Assembly (NCBI GenBank): GCA_027214255.1
Contig: JAPWHL010000018.1
Location: 1 to 64,000, forward strand
Length of the DNA: 64,000 bases
DNA from: Roseovarius aestuarii
Lineage (GTDB): Bacteria > Pseudomonadota > Alphaproteobacteria > Rhodobacterales > Rhodobacteraceae
Direction: 5' to 3'
The notes beneath the pieces are model-generated. The model ran no database searches. It saw nothing but the letters and a program-made list of their open reading frames with translations, and was not told the origin of the DNA. How positions within the stretch are numbered: the first letter of the stretch is position 1; each line of letters opens with the position of its first letter. Below, in pieces: positions 9,414 through 19,114 of the stretch. The position numbers and the translations under genes were made by a program.

Positions 9414-10619
9414 ATGACAGAGACAGCCAAACCACTTGACGGAATTCGCGTGCTGGATCTGGCCACGTTCATCGCTGCCCCCATGGCAGCCGGCATCCTG
9501 AGCGAGTTCGGCGCCGAGGTTATCAAGATTGAACAACCCCGTACCGGAGACCCGCTGCGCCGTTTCGGGGTTCCAGCCGACGGGACTGATGCAACCTATT
9601 GCTGGCTAAGCGAAGCGCGTAACAAAAAATCCGTAACGCTGGATTTGCGCCGCCCCGAGGGCGTCGAAATTTTCAAGAAACTCGTCGCTGAGGCAGATGT
9701 GGTATGTGAAAATTTCCGACCCGGGAAACTGGAAGAATGGGGGCTTGGCTGGGAAACACTGCACGCAATAAACCCTCGGCTGGTGATGCTGCGCGTGTCG
9801 GGTTACGGCCAGACCGGCCCGAACACATCGCGACCCGGATTTGCGCGGATCGCCCACGCGTTCGGCGGGTTAAGTCACCTCACAGGTCAGGTTGACGGCC
9901 CGCCCCTGACGCCCGGATCGACATCGCTGGCCGATTACATCACAGGCGTCTACGGTGCACTTGGTATCTTGCTTGCTTTGCGGACCAGCGAGGCGTCCGG
10001 CGTAGGTCAGTATATTGATCTGGCGCTTTATGAGCCGGTTCTGCGCATGCTGGATGATCTGATTCCAGCCTTTGCCGCAAAGGGAATCATACGTGGCCGG
10101 CAGGGTTTGGGCACCTCAAACGCGTGTCCGCACGGTCATTTTCGCACCTCCGACGGCTGGGTTGCTGTTGCCTGCACTAACGACCGGATGTTCGAACGAT
10201 TGGCGCAGGCAATGGAGCAGCCCGAACTGGCCACCCCCGAGCGTTTCGGAACCACCCCCGCGCGCCTAAAGAACGCCGCCGAGGTCGACGCAATCGTGCA
10301 GGGTTGGGCCTTGCAAATGTCCACGGTTGATCTGGTCAATTATTGTGCCAGCCGCGACGTTCCCTGCGCTGCGGTGAACACTATTGAGCAAATTTTCGAA
10401 GATCCCCATATCGCCGCCCGCGAAAATCTGGTCACATTGACACATGACGTTTTAGGTGCGGTAACTGTGCCTGCAGTTCTGCCTCGCCTGTCCGAAACGC
10501 CGGGCCGAGTGAATGCCTTGGGGCCCGCATTAGGATCCTCCAACGAGGACATTTACAAGACATTGCTGGGCATAGATGCTGACCGCATGATCGCCCTGAA
10601 AGAAAGTGGCATCATATGA
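9414..10619 (+). CDS. Class III CoA-transferase (CaiB/BaiF family)
   Basis: 401 aa, cytoplasmic, with the family start LDGIRVLDLATFIAAPMAAGILSEFGAEVIKIE and the block ADYITGVYGALGILLALR that carries the catalytic Asp. Family members move CoA between carboxylic acids (formyl-CoA:oxalate, carnitine, succinyl-CoA donors). The start at 9414 is at MTETAKPLDG; a longer frame begins at 9384. It is the first gene of a five-gene plus-strand operon and overlaps the next gene by ATGA. The acid activated is unknown; a product of the downstream amidase is possible. Confidence 0.88.
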   Translation: MTETAKPLDGIRVLDLATFIAAPMAAGILSEFGAEVIKIEQPRTGDPLRRFGVPADGTDATYCWLSEARNKKSVTLDLRRPEGVEIFKKLVAEADVVCENFRPGKLEEWGLGWETLHAINPRLVMLRVSGYGQTGPNTSRPGFARIAHAFGGLSHLTGQVDGPPLTPGSTSLADYITGVYGALGILLALRTSEASGVGQYIDLALYEPVLRMLDDLIPAFAAKGIIRGRQGLGTSNACPHGHFRTSDGWVAVACTNDRMFERLAQAMEQPELATPERFGTTPARLKNAAEVDAIVQGWALQMSTVDLVNYCASRDVPCAAVNTIEQIFEDPHIAARENLVTLTHDVLGAVTVPAVLPRLSETPGRVNALGPALGSSNEDIYKTLLGIDADRMIALKESGII

Positions 10620-10975
10620 CTGATTTTCACCAACTGGCAGATGACAGCGGCCCATCGCGCGCCGTTTGGAATGCCATTTTGGAGCGCGGCCCCGATTTAT
10701 ATGCCGAATATGCGCGCCAACCTGTCGGCGCGCACTCGCCCGATTTACAGTTCGTTCTGCAACATTTTCGCATGGCCCCCTGCGCTGGAAAATTTGTTCT
10801 GGTGGCATTGGAACCGCACAAACTTTGGGCACTTGGCACACTGACAGGCACGCGCGGAGACCCCGTAACCGTCCATGACGACATCACCTTCAACGATCTG
10901 GCCGAAGCCGAGCGCTATGTTTTCCGTCAACGTTGGATAAAATTGACCGGCATTGACCCGGCAAAGGACTCCTGA
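10616..10975 (+). CDS. N,N-dimethylformamidase-like small (alpha) subunit
   Basis: 119 aa. The stretch from HSPDLQFVLQHFRMAP through CAGKFVLV to AEAERYVFRQRW resembles the small subunit of N,N-dimethylformamidase (DmfA1, about 132 aa), which packs against the iron-containing large subunit. The start overlaps the preceding stop (ATGA), and its own stop overlaps the start of the large-subunit gene (TGATG). Such coupling fits a 1:1 subunit ratio. On its own the protein would be a hypothetical; the adjacent large subunit makes the call. Confidence 0.75.
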   Translation: MTDFHQLADDSGPSRAVWNAILERGPDLYAEYARQPVGAHSPDLQFVLQHFRMAPCAGKFVLVALEPHKLWALGTLTGTRGDPVTVHDDITFNDLAEAERYVFRQRWIKLTGIDPAKDS

Positions 10976-13215
10976 TGCTTCTCCCATATATCACCGGATA
11001 TACCGATCAGGTTAGCCTGCTGCGCGCCGGACGCTTGCGCGTGATGGCATCCTGCACCTGTGCAGATCAATTTGAGGCCGCATTGGTGCGTGTGCGCTGT
11101 GGTGACCTGAACCCAGAAGGTCCGGGATTATCCGAGACGGTTATCCCATCGGCATTTGACGGCACCTATCCCGCGCGCGAGCAGATCGCCAATGCAGGAT
11201 CATCCGTCCTGATCGACATGGCCGGATGCGCATTTTCCGATTTCACTGCGATGGCACATATCTGGCCAACCTCCCACGCTGGCGAACAAGTGATTATGTC
11301 GCGCAACGGACCTCAGGGTGCGTTTCGTTTGTATCTGAACGATGGGTGTCTGACCGCCGAGATCACTGGCCCAGACGGATCCGCCCATGTGGCCAATCGC
11401 GTTCCACTGGTCCTGCGGCAATGGCATCTGGTGGCGATGACCTTGGCCGATGGCACATTGACTGTATTGCAAGAACCCTATTCGCGCAGTGGCGCAGGTG
11501 AACGCGCAATCAACGGCACCTGCCCGGTCGGTTTCGGCTGGACCTGCGACGCATATGCTCCTTTGATCATCGCCGCGCGGCGTGTGTCCAGCGACGGTGA
11601 CAAACTGCGTACCGCTGGCCAGTTCAACGGCAAGATCGAAAAGCCCAGGGTGATCCGGGCCGCTCTGTCGCGCCTGCAAATCGAAACATTGCGCCATGCC
11701 GCAATCCCCCCCGATCTGAACGATTGCGTGATTGGGTTTTGGGATTTTTCCCGCGATATAGACAGCGAGATCGTGCGCGATCTGTCGCGCAATCTGCACC
11801 ACGGCGAAACTGTCAATTTGCCTGCGCGCGCCATGACCGGATCAAATTGGACCGGCGAAGAGGTCAAATGGTCGGCCGCGCCCGAACAATACGGTGCCAT
11901 CCATTTCCATGATGACGACATCTATGATGCCGATTGGGATACCGACATAGACGCGCATTTGCCCGACGACCTGCCCTCGGGGGCCTATGCGATCCGTCTG
12001 ACCGCTGGCGACAAGGTTGAACGCCTGCCGTTCTTTGTGCGCCCCCGCCCCACGGACAAGCCCGCACCGCTTCTCTATATCGCCTCCACCGCGACCTATT
12101 GGGCGTATGCCAACCTTAATCCGGTGCCATTCCCGATTGCCGAATTGCTGTCCAGCCGCCTGATCATCCTACACGAGGCCAACCGCCTGATCGACGAACA
12201 TCCCGAATGGGGCCCCTCGCTGTATGATATCCACTCGGACGGCTCGGGCGTGTGTTACTCATCACGGTTCCGACCGATACTGAATTTCCGTCCCGGCTAT
12301 ATTTCCAGCTTTGGCACTAACGGCTCCAATCTGCGCGAATACAATGCCGACACGCATATTCTGGATTGGCTGGATGCAACCGGTCAGGACTATGACGTTA
12401 TCACTGACGAGGATCTTCACAACGAAGGCTATCCCCTGTTGGCCCGCTACAAAACGATCATGACAGGCACGCACCCGGAATACTTTTCCGCCCCCATGTG
12501 GGACGCAGTCAAAAGCTATACTGACGGTGGCGGGCGCATGATGGTTATGGGCGGCAACAGCTTTTACTGGCGCATCGCATTTCATCCGCGCCTGCCCGGT
12601 GTCATGGAGGTCCGCCGTTCGGGCCCCGCAATCCGGACATGGGAAACCCAACCCGGTGAGGAATACCATTCATTTGACGGCAAGCGCGGCGGGTTGTGGC
12701 GCGCGCAGGGCAAACCACCGCAATCTATCGGTGGTGTCGGGTTCATCTCGGAAGGGTTTGATCTGTCCACCGGATATCGGCGCACGGATGCCGGGCGCGG
12801 GCCACGCACTGCGTTCATTTTTGACGGTGTCGAAGGCGATTGGATCGGCGGCTTTGGCCTGCAAGGCGGCGGAGCAGCAGGGGTCGAGATTGACCACGCC
12901 GATACCGCGCTGGGAACACCCACGCATACGGTCATTCTGGCTTCTTCCGAGGGCCATACCGAAGCCTATCGTCTGGTCAACGAGGAGATGTCGATCACCG
13001 TGCCGACCGTCACGGCACCTGTCGAGGCACGCATTGCCGCCGATATGGTATTCTTTGAAACACGTGGCGGAGGGGCTGTGTTTAACACCGGTTCCATCGC
13101 ATGGGCGGGCAGCCTGAGCCATGCCAACTATTCCAATAACGTTTCTCAAATCACGGCCAACGTGTTGCAGCGGTTTCTGGACCCTGCACCGTTTCAAACA
13201 CCTCAAGAGGACTGA
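10975..13215 (+). CDS. N,N-dimethylformamidase-like large (beta) subunit
   Basis: 746 aa, cytoplasmic; characterised large subunits are about 760 aa. The N-terminal third contains a concanavalin/LamG-like sandwich (about residues 70-240). The C-terminal half has the DMFase signature: LYDIHSDGSGVCYSSRFRP, YDVITDEDLHNEG, GTHPEYFS and GGNSFYW. The known enzyme hydrolyses dimethylformamide to dimethylamine and formate at a mononuclear iron held by two Tyr and one Glu. No downstream dimethylamine or formate dehydrogenase genes are in the window, so the true amide may be larger. Family assignment is strong, substrate is open. Confidence 0.82.
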   Translation: MLLPYITGYTDQVSLLRAGRLRVMASCTCADQFEAALVRVRCGDLNPEGPGLSETVIPSAFDGTYPAREQIANAGSSVLIDMAGCAFSDFTAMAHIWPTSHAGEQVIMSRNGPQGAFRLYLNDGCLTAEITGPDGSAHVANRVPLVLRQWHLVAMTLADGTLTVLQEPYSRSGAGERAINGTCPVGFGWTCDAYAPLIIAARRVSSDGDKLRTAGQFNGKIEKPRVIRAALSRLQIETLRHAAIPPDLNDCVIGFWDFSRDIDSEIVRDLSRNLHHGETVNLPARAMTGSNWTGEEVKWSAAPEQYGAIHFHDDDIYDADWDTDIDAHLPDDLPSGAYAIRLTAGDKVERLPFFVRPRPTDKPAPLLYIASTATYWAYANLNPVPFPIAELLSSRLIILHEANRLIDEHPEWGPSLYDIHSDGSGVCYSSRFRPILNFRPGYISSFGTNGSNLREYNADTHILDWLDATGQDYDVITDEDLHNEGYPLLARYKTIMTGTHPEYFSAPMWDAVKSYTDGGGRMMVMGGNSFYWRIAFHPRLPGVMEVRRSGPAIRTWETQPGEEYHSFDGKRGGLWRAQGKPPQSIGGVGFISEGFDLSTGYRRTDAGRGPRTAFIFDGVEGDWIGGFGLQGGGAAGVEIDHADTALGTPTHTVILASSEGHTEAYRLVNEEMSITVPTVTAPVEARIAADMVFFETRGGGAVFNTGSIAWAGSLSHANYSNNVSQITANVLQRFLDPAPFQTPQED

Positions 13216-13218
13216 TAC

Positions 13219-13587
13219 ATGTCAGAATTTCAAGCCGTCGAAAAAGTACTGTGGGACTATCTGGACGGGCTGTACGAAGGTGATGTTGACCGGCTGGCGG
13301 GGATTTTCCTGCCCGAAGCCCATCTTTATGCCGCCTCGGCCGATGGCCTGTCCAGCCTGCCGCGTGATGTTTGGCTGAACAAAGTGCGGGAACGCACATC
13401 GGCCAAGGACAGCGGCTTTCCGTCAACAAACCGCGTCCATTGGATTGATGTGGCTGGAACAACGGCAACAGCGCGCGTCACCTGTTCGCATCCGCCCAAC
13501 GGGTTCACCGACACGCTCAGCCTTTTGAAATTGTCCGATGGCTGGAAGGTTATCGCGAAAACGTATCATGTCACGCCACTTGGCTGA
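13219..13587 (+). CDS. SnoaL/NTF2-like protein (putative lumazine-binding family)
   Basis: 122 aa with a cone-shaped alpha+beta NTF2-like fold: an N-terminal helix (AVEKVLWDYLDGLYEGDVDRLAGIF), then strands ending in DGWKVIAKTYHVTP. Members of this family are often isomerases or small-molecule-binding accessories. It begins 3 bp after the DMFase-like large subunit and 21 bp before the aldehyde dehydrogenase gene, so it shares their transcript. No catalytic function can be assigned. Confidence 0.8.
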   Translation: MSEFQAVEKVLWDYLDGLYEGDVDRLAGIFLPEAHLYAASADGLSSLPRDVWLNKVRERTSAKDSGFPSTNRVHWIDVAGTTATARVTCSHPPNGFTDTLSLLKLSDGWKVIAKTYHVTPLG

Positions 13588-13608
13588 CCTGCATCTAAGG
13601 ACGACATC

Positions 13609-15069
13609 ATGACTGCCGCCACCCTACCCGACCGTATCACTGGCCTTCTCATCGACGGCGCCTGGAGCGAACCCCAATCGGGGCAGTGGTTGGACATAAT
13701 TGCACCCGCCGAAGGGAAGCCCTATGGCCGTATCGCGGGGGCGCAAAAGACAGATGTGGACGCCGCCGTAGCGTCGGCCCGTCGCGCCTTGTCCGGTGAG
13801 TGGGGGCAGTTGAACGCCGCCGAACGTGGGCGGTTGTTGTCCCGTGCAGGGCTGATTGTACAGGAGCGAGCCGAAGAACTGGCCCAACTGGAAGCGCGCG
13901 ACACGGGCAAACCCATTGCACAAGCACGCGCCGATCTTGCCGCCTGTGCACGCTATTTTGAGTATTACGGCGGGGCCGCGGACAAAGTGCACGGCGATAC
14001 GATACCGGTGCAAAACGGTTACTTCGCGGCAACTGAACATATCCCCCACGGTGTTACCGCACATGTTATTCCTTGGAATTATCCCGCCCAGATGTTCCCC
14101 CGCTCGGTCGGTCCGGCCTTGGCTATGGGCAACGCCGTGGTGATGAAACCGGCCGAAGATGCCTGCGCCACGCCATTGGCGCTGGCCGATATCATGCTCG
14201 AGGTCGGCTTCCCGCCCGGTGCGATCAACATGGTCACTGGACTGGGAATGGAGGCAGGGGCCGCCCTGTCAGAACACCCTGATATCAACTTTATTTCCTT
14301 CATTGGATCATCCGAAACCGGGGTCGCCATTCAGACGGCCGCGGCCAAGTCACACATCGGTTGCACACTGGAACTGGGGGGGAAATCTGCACAGATAGTC
14401 TTTGCCGATGCCGATCCTGCACTGGTTGTCCCGACGGTCGTGGCCGCGATCACTCAGCATGCCGGACAGACTTGCTCGGCCGGGTCGCGCCTGTTGATTG
14501 AGCGATCGGCGATGGACACTTTACTGCCCCAGATTATACAGGCCTTTTGCGAGGTTCGCGTGGTTATGCCCCACATGGAGGGTCAACTGGGCCCGGTGGT
14601 TAGCGCGCGCCAAAAGGCCCGGGTAGAACGCTATATCCAACTGGCCGACGACACAGGCCTGCCATTATTGGCCAGTGGGCAAATGGCACCAGAACTAAGC
14701 GCGGAAGGCTATTTTGTTCAGCCGCGCATGTATGGCCCCGTTCCACGCGATCACCGGCTGGCGTTTGAAGAGGTGTTCGGCCCGGTACTGGCCGTGATCC
14801 CATTTGACGACGAGGCCGACGCCGTCGCCCTTGCCAATGCCACGGAATACGGGCTGGTCGCGGGCATATGGACCCGCGACAGCGCACGCGCCATGCGGGT
14901 CGGGCGCCAGATGGAAGTCGGACAGGTATTCGTCAACTGCTTTGGAGCGGGCGGCGGAATCGAATTACCGTTCGGCGGCATGAAAAAATCGGGGCACGGT
15001 CGCGAAAAAGGGTGGGAGGCCCTGCGCGAATTCGCCGCCGTACGCACCCTTTTGGTGCGCCACGACTAA
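13609..15069 (+). CDS. NAD(P)-dependent aldehyde dehydrogenase
   Basis: 486 aa, cytoplasmic, complete ALDH superfamily domain. It has the Rossmann segment VIPWNYPAQMFPRSVGPALAMGNAVVMKPAE, the general base Glu in LELGGKS, and the nucleophile Cys in GQTCSAGSR (about residue 286). The C-terminal EEVFGPVLAVIPF and PFGGMKKSGHGREKG blocks are present. It closes the operon with the DMFase-like genes and probably oxidises an aldehyde arising from the amide's carbon part. It is convergent with cobQ, 47 bp away. Confidence 0.92.
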   Translation: MTAATLPDRITGLLIDGAWSEPQSGQWLDIIAPAEGKPYGRIAGAQKTDVDAAVASARRALSGEWGQLNAAERGRLLSRAGLIVQERAEELAQLEARDTGKPIAQARADLAACARYFEYYGGAADKVHGDTIPVQNGYFAATEHIPHGVTAHVIPWNYPAQMFPRSVGPALAMGNAVVMKPAEDACATPLALADIMLEVGFPPGAINMVTGLGMEAGAALSEHPDINFISFIGSSETGVAIQTAAAKSHIGCTLELGGKSAQIVFADADPALVVPTVVAAITQHAGQTCSAGSRLLIERSAMDTLLPQIIQAFCEVRVVMPHMEGQLGPVVSARQKARVERYIQLADDTGLPLLASGQMAPELSAEGYFVQPRMYGPVPRDHRLAFEEVFGPVLAVIPFDDEADAVALANATEYGLVAGIWTRDSARAMRVGRQMEVGQVFVNCFGAGGGIELPFGGMKKSGHGREKGWEALREFAAVRTLLVRHD

Positions 15070-15116
15070 GACAAACGCCCCACGCGACAAGCATGTATAG
15101 CAGCCCGGCCAGTGCG

Positions 15117-16562
15117 TTATCGCGCCAAACCCAACAGGCCGGGCACATCAACATGGCTTTCCAAATGCGCGGCAAGCGCATCCAGCGTGTCCTCTACGCC
15201 GTCGGCGTATTGAAGGCTGGATGCCTGCCCGCCAATACTGTCCAGAAAGCCCGCACGAAAACGGTCATTACTGAACATTCCGTGCAGGTAGCTGCCCATC
15301 ACCCGGCCATCCCCCGACATGGCACCCTCGGGGCGGCCCTCAACCATTGCAAATGGCCGCTGCCGGTCAACTCCATCCGAACACCCTATGTGGATTTCAT
15401 AGCCTTGCATCGCTAGGCCTGTGGTGTGGTGAACCGCGTCAACGCGCGTCAGCCTTTTATCCTCAGTCATCTGCGTTTCGACCGCCAGATGCCCCAACCC
15501 CAACGTTTCCCCAGCGGGCCCCTCGACGCCAAGCGGGTCACGTACCACCGTGCCCAACATCTGATAGCCTCCGCAAATCCCCAAAACCTTTCCATCGCGC
15601 CGCAGATGCGCCGCAAGATCAATATCCCATCCCTGTTCGCGCACAAAGGCCAGATCGCCCCGCGTTGATTTCGACCCCGGGATAATGACCAGATCGGTAT
15701 CTGGTGGAATCACCTCGCCCGCGCGCACCATCGTCAGGCTGACCCCCGGCTCTTGCGCCAATGGGTCAATGTCGTCAAAGTTTGCGATGCGCGACAACAC
15801 CAGAACAGCGATTTTAAAGGCGCCGGATCCGCCCCCCTTAGGCAGATCCAATGCGTCTTCGGCCGGAAGTTTGGATGCGCCATCAAAAAATGGCACCACT
15901 CCAAATCCGCGCCACCCAGTACGGTGTTCGATCCATTTATACCCGTCATCAAACAGCCGTGGATCGCCGCGAAACTTGTTCACAAGAAACCCGGCGATCA
16001 TCGCGCAATCGCCACGGTCCATCACGGCCTGCGTGCCAACGATTTGTGCAATGACTCCGCCACGGTCAATGTCCCCGGTCAACACCACCGGACAATCCGC
16101 AGCGCACGCAAACCCCATGTTGGCAATGTCGCCTGCGCGCAGATTGACCTCGGCGGGGCTACCGGCCCCCTCGACAATCACCAAATCATGACTCCGTTTC
16201 AATCGCTCGAAACTTTCCAGAACCGACATCTTCAAGCTGGTTTTGAAGGCTGCGTATTCGCGAGCCTTGACGGTGGCGATACGCTTGCCCTGTACGATAA
16301 TCTGACTGCCTGTTTCGCTTTCTGGTTTCAACAAAACAGGGTTCATATCCGTGTGCGGCTCGATCCCACAGGCAAGAGCCTGAAGGGCCTGCGCGCGTCC
16401 GATTTCACCACCATCCAGTGTCACAGCGGCGTTATTGGACATGTTCTGCGGCTTGAACGGAGCAACACTGAAACCACGCTGTTTCGCGGCGCGACACAGG
16501 CCTGCCACCAAAACAGATTTGCCCACATTCGAGCCCGTTCCTTGGATCATCAAGGCCTTCAT
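15117..16562 (-). CDS. cobQ: Cobyric acid synthase
   Basis: 481 aa glutamine-dependent amidotransferase that amidates four carboxylates of adenosyl-cobyrinic a,c-diamide. The N-terminal ATP domain starts [20 protein letters not shown] with [12 protein letters not shown]. The C-terminal class I glutaminase-like domain has its nucleophile Cys in [12 protein letters not shown]. It is the last gene of the long minus-strand cob operon, 61 bp after cobO. Confidence 0.96.
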   Translation of the reverse strand: MKALMIQGTGSNVGKSVLVAGLCRAAKQRGFSVAPFKPQNMSNNAAVTLDGGEIGRAQALQALACGIEPHTDMNPVLLKPESETGSQIIVQGKRIATVKAREYAAFKTSLKMSVLESFERLKRSHDLVIVEGAGSPAEVNLRAGDIANMGFACAADCPVVLTGDIDRGGVIAQIVGTQAVMDRGDCAMIAGFLVNKFRGDPRLFDDGYKWIEHRTGWRGFGVVPFFDGASKLPAEDALDLPKGGGSGAFKIAVLVLSRIANFDDIDPLAQEPGVSLTMVRAGEVIPPDTDLVIIPGSKSTRGDLAFVREQGWDIDLAAHLRRDGKVLGICGGYQMLGTVVRDPLGVEGPAGETLGLGHLAVETQMTEDKRLTRVDAVHHTTGLAMQGYEIHIGCSDGVDRQRPFAMVEGRPEGAMSGDGRVMGSYLHGMFSNDRFRAGFLDSIGGQASSLQYADGVEDTLDALAAHLESHVDVPGLLGLAR

Positions 16563-16623
16563 TAATGCACTCTCATTGTTGATACGTCTTGATGTCAGGC
16601 GCGCGGGGCGTGGTTGGAAAATG

Positions 16624-17283
16624 TCAGAACTCGACGCCGGGCTGTGCCTTGATACCCGACCGGAACGGGTGTTTGATGAGCGTCATCTCGGTGACCAGAT
16701 CGGCAACCTCTATCAGCTCGGGTTTGGCGTTACGCCCTGTCATGACCACGTGGGTCAGTGGGGGTTTTTCCGTCGTGAGAAACGCCACAACTTCGGCGAT
16801 ATCCAGATAATCATACCGCAGTGCAATGTTTATCTCATCCAACAGGACCAACCTGTTGTCCGGGTCACGGATGAGTTCCTTGGCCTTTTCCCAACCCTTG
16901 GCAGCCATCGCGACATCACGTTCGCGATCCTGTGTTTCCCAAGTAAAACCTTCGCCCATTGCGTGAAATTCGCACAGGTCTGAAAAATGCGTTTCGACAA
17001 TACGCCGTTCGCCGGTATCCCAACCACCCTTGATGAATTGCACCACGGCACAGGGCATTTCATGTGCGATACAGCGCAAGATCATGCCAAACCCGCTGGA
17101 TGATTTGCCTTTGCCAGCGCCTGTGTGAACAATCAACAGCCCCTTGTCGCCCGCCTTGCCGGCCATGATTTTATCTCGAGCGGCTTTCTTCTTGGCCATC
17201 TTGCGGGCATGGCGGGCGTTCTCGTCAATTGGCGCGTCATTGGTCATTGAGGCGCCTTCCTGGGCGGGATCTTTCGACGTCAT
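16624..17283 (-). CDS. cobO: Cob(I)yrinic acid a,c-diamide adenosyltransferase
   Basis: 219 aa. It transfers the 5'-deoxyadenosyl group of ATP to the reduced corrinoid. The lysine-rich N-terminus ([19 protein letters not shown]) precedes the P-loop [15 protein letters not shown], as in CobO/Btu[16 protein letters not shown] and [22 protein letters not shown] are typical of the family. The start at 17283 gives a slightly long leader; MTNDAP at residue 13 is an alternative. Confidence 0.95.
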   Translation of the reverse strand: MTSKDPAQEGASMTNDAPIDENARHARKMAKKKAARDKIMAGKAGDKGLLIVHTGAGKGKSSSGFGMILRCIAHEMPCAVVQFIKGGWDTGERRIVETHFSDLCEFHAMGEGFTWETQDRERDVAMAAKGWEKAKELIRDPDNRLVLLDEINIALRYDYLDIAEVVAFLTTEKPPLTHVVMTGRNAKPELIEVADLVTEMTLIKHPFRSGIKAQPGVEF

Positions 17284-17334
17284 AGGTGTCTCCGATACTG
17301 ATTGGGGTGTATATGTAACCGCACGAGCGGCAAA

Positions 17335-18081
17335 TTATGTTCGGCGCAGAATGTAGATATCCATGATCCAGCCGTGACGCGCCCGCGCCTTGGCACGCAA
17401 CGCGGTGATCTGATCGCCCACTTCGGCCAGCGCCCCTTTGCAAATGATCTGCTCGGGCATTCCCACATAGGCGCCCCACCAAATGTCGATCCCTTCAGGG
17501 TCCAACGCGGCAAAAGCACTGCCTGCGTCCAGCATGACAACAGCGGTATCCACCCCCTGCGGCCAGCCTTCATCGCGCAAGCGCCTGCCCGTGGTTACCA
17601 CGAATGGCGCGCCGATGTCGTTCACGGCAATCGCATGGGCCGCTGTCAGGGCATGCAACGAAGTGATGCCCGGAATGACCTCTAACACAGGTGCAGGATC
17701 AAGGCGCGCGGCGATCCGCAGCGTGCTGTCATAGAGCGACGGGTCCCCCCATACCAAAAGGGCCACATGCCGCGCATCTGGATGCTGTGCCATTGCTTTT
17801 TGCCACGCATGGGCGATCGCGTCATGCCAGCTGTCAACGCGGGCGCGGTAATCATGGATTTCCTCATCCCGCACGGGCAAATCAAATGCCACGATCTGCG
17901 TGACCTCGTTGCTAAGCACTTCGTCGCAAATCGCGCGGCGCAATCCGGCAAGATCCGTTTTGCCTTCGCCCTTTTGCGGGATCAGGATCACGTCCTGCCT
18001 GTTGATGGCCCGGATCGCCTGAAGCGTCAGATGCTCGGGGTTGCCAGTACCGATCCCAATAAGCGTTAGATGCAAACTCAT
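17335..18081 (-). CDS. cobF: Precorrin-6A synthase (deacetylating)
   Basis: 248 aa tetrapyrrole methyltransferase. It methylates C-1 of precorrin-5 with loss of the acetyl group, a step specific to the aerobic pathway. The N-terminal glycine loop LIGIGTGNPEHLTLQA and VLEVIPGITSLHALTAAH are CobF-like. Start overlaps the stop of the DUF1636 gene (ATGA). Its presence marks this as the oxygen-dependent corrin route rather than the Cbi route. Confidence 0.95.
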   Translation of the reverse strand: MSLHLTLIGIGTGNPEHLTLQAIRAINRQDVILIPQKGEGKTDLAGLRRAICDEVLSNEVTQIVAFDLPVRDEEIHDYRARVDSWHDAIAHAWQKAMAQHPDARHVALLVWGDPSLYDSTLRIAARLDPAPVLEVIPGITSLHALTAAHAIAVNDIGAPFVVTTGRRLRDEGWPQGVDTAVVMLDAGSAFAALDPEGIDIWWGAYVGMPEQIICKGALAEVGDQITALRAKARARHGWIMDIYILRRT

Positions 18082-18392
18082 CCCGGTATCCTTGCCAGTG
18101 CCCTAAATCGCAAATCCCCCAACACGCGGGCATCGGCAAAATGGCCGTCATTTGATGCATCATAAAGGGATGCAAACCTGCGAAGCAAAGGCAAGTCCGC
18201 CGCCGTTACCTCCCCAAACAGATAGGCCACCTTGCCCGCGCTGCGAAACGCAACCGTTTGAGAGTTTCGGCACCCCGACATGCAATCAACGGGCGTGACA
18301 GTGATATCCCCCATGCCTTCGCGGGCACAGTTAAGGAACGCGCCATCAGAGGCGCATTGCGTGCAAACCAACATCGACACGCCCCCACTCAT
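18078..18392 (-). CDS. DUF1636 family protein, cysteine-rich (cob-cluster copy 1)
   Basis: 104 aa with ferredoxin-like spacing of cysteines: CTQC near the N-terminus, then NC and DCMSGC. This fits a thioredoxin-fold 2Fe-2S or metal-binding protein. It overlaps cobA and cobF by ATGA on both sides, so it is firmly part of the cobalamin operon. A second DUF1636 gene lies next to cobW (31010-31372). The role is unproven; handling cobalt or electrons for the corrin pathway is my inference. Confidence 0.85.
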   Translation of the reverse strand: MSGGVSMLVCTQCASDGAFLNCAREGMGDITVTPVDCMSGCRNSQTVAFRSAGKVAYLFGEVTAADLPLLRRFASLYDASNDGHFADARVLGDLRFRALARIPG

Positions 18393-19114
18393 TGACGCAA
18401 GTCCGCCAGCGCACCGTAGAAAATCAACGCCGGTGTGGTGCTGCTGGTTGTCTGTAAATGCGTGGCAAGAGAGGCAATAGTGAACCGTTCGACCCGCTCG
18501 GCCGGTGTTGAGATAGCCTCGGCCAAAACAGCCGGGGTATTGGGTGACAGGCCATGCGCGATCAATCTTTCTGCCAGCCCTGCAAAGGTTCGTTTCCCCA
18601 TGTAAACGACAGTGGTCGCCATCGGATCGGCCAAGGCGGCCATATTGACATCTGACGGTAGGTCGCCCGTCACATCCGCGCCCGTAATGAACTGAACCCG
18701 GCGCGCCGTCAGTCGCCGGGTCAGCGGAATACCTGCCGCCGCCGCCGCCGCCGAAGCCGAGGTCACACCCGGGACAATCTCATAAGGAATGCCCGCCGCC
18801 TGCAGCGCCAGAATCTCTTCTTCCAGCCGTCCAAAGACACCACAGTCACCCGATTTCAGCCTCACAACCTGCATACCGGCCTTGGCATAATCCACCAGCA
18901 CGCGACTGACGTGATCCTGCTTGGGCGAGGCCCTCCCGGCGCGTTTCCCAACCCCGATCAAATCTGCATCCGCGCGGGCGTGTGTCAGGATCGGTCCGGA
19001 TGACAGATCGTCAAACAGAACAACCTCGGCCGCTTCCAGCCGCTTGACCGCTTTGACGGTTAGTAGTTCGGGATCGCCCGGCCCCGAAGAAACGAATGAA
19101 ACAAACCCTGTCAT
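18389..19114 (-). CDS. cobA: Uroporphyrinogen-III C-methyltransferase
   Basis: 241 aa SUMT. It makes precorrin-2 by methylating C-2 and C-7 of uroporphyrinogen III, the entry step to the corrin branch. The glycine motif SSGPGDPELLTVKAVK, VRLKSGDCGVFGRLEEE and PYEIVPGVTSASAAAAAAGIPLTRR are diagnostic. There is no CysG fusion, so it is the dedicated cobalamin form. It overlaps cobB upstream and DUF1636 downstream by ATGA. Confidence 0.96.
   Translation of the reverse strand: MTGFVSFVSSGPGDPELLTVKAVKRLEAAEVVLFDDLSSGPILTHARADADLIGVGKRAGRASPKQDHVSRVLVDYAKAGMQVVRLKSGDCGVFGRLEEEILALQAAGIPYEIVPGVTSASAAAAAAGIPLTRRLTARRVQFITGADVTGDLPSDVNMAALADPMATTVVYMGKRTFAGLAERLIAHGLSPNTPAVLAEAISTPAERVERFTIASLATHLQTTSSTTPALIFYGALADLRQ

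Noticed and set aside
14933..15181. Small minus-strand frame with a hydrophobic stretch after cobQ
   Set aside because: It overlaps the ends of both cobQ and the aldehyde dehydrogenase gene in other frames and lacks a start signal.
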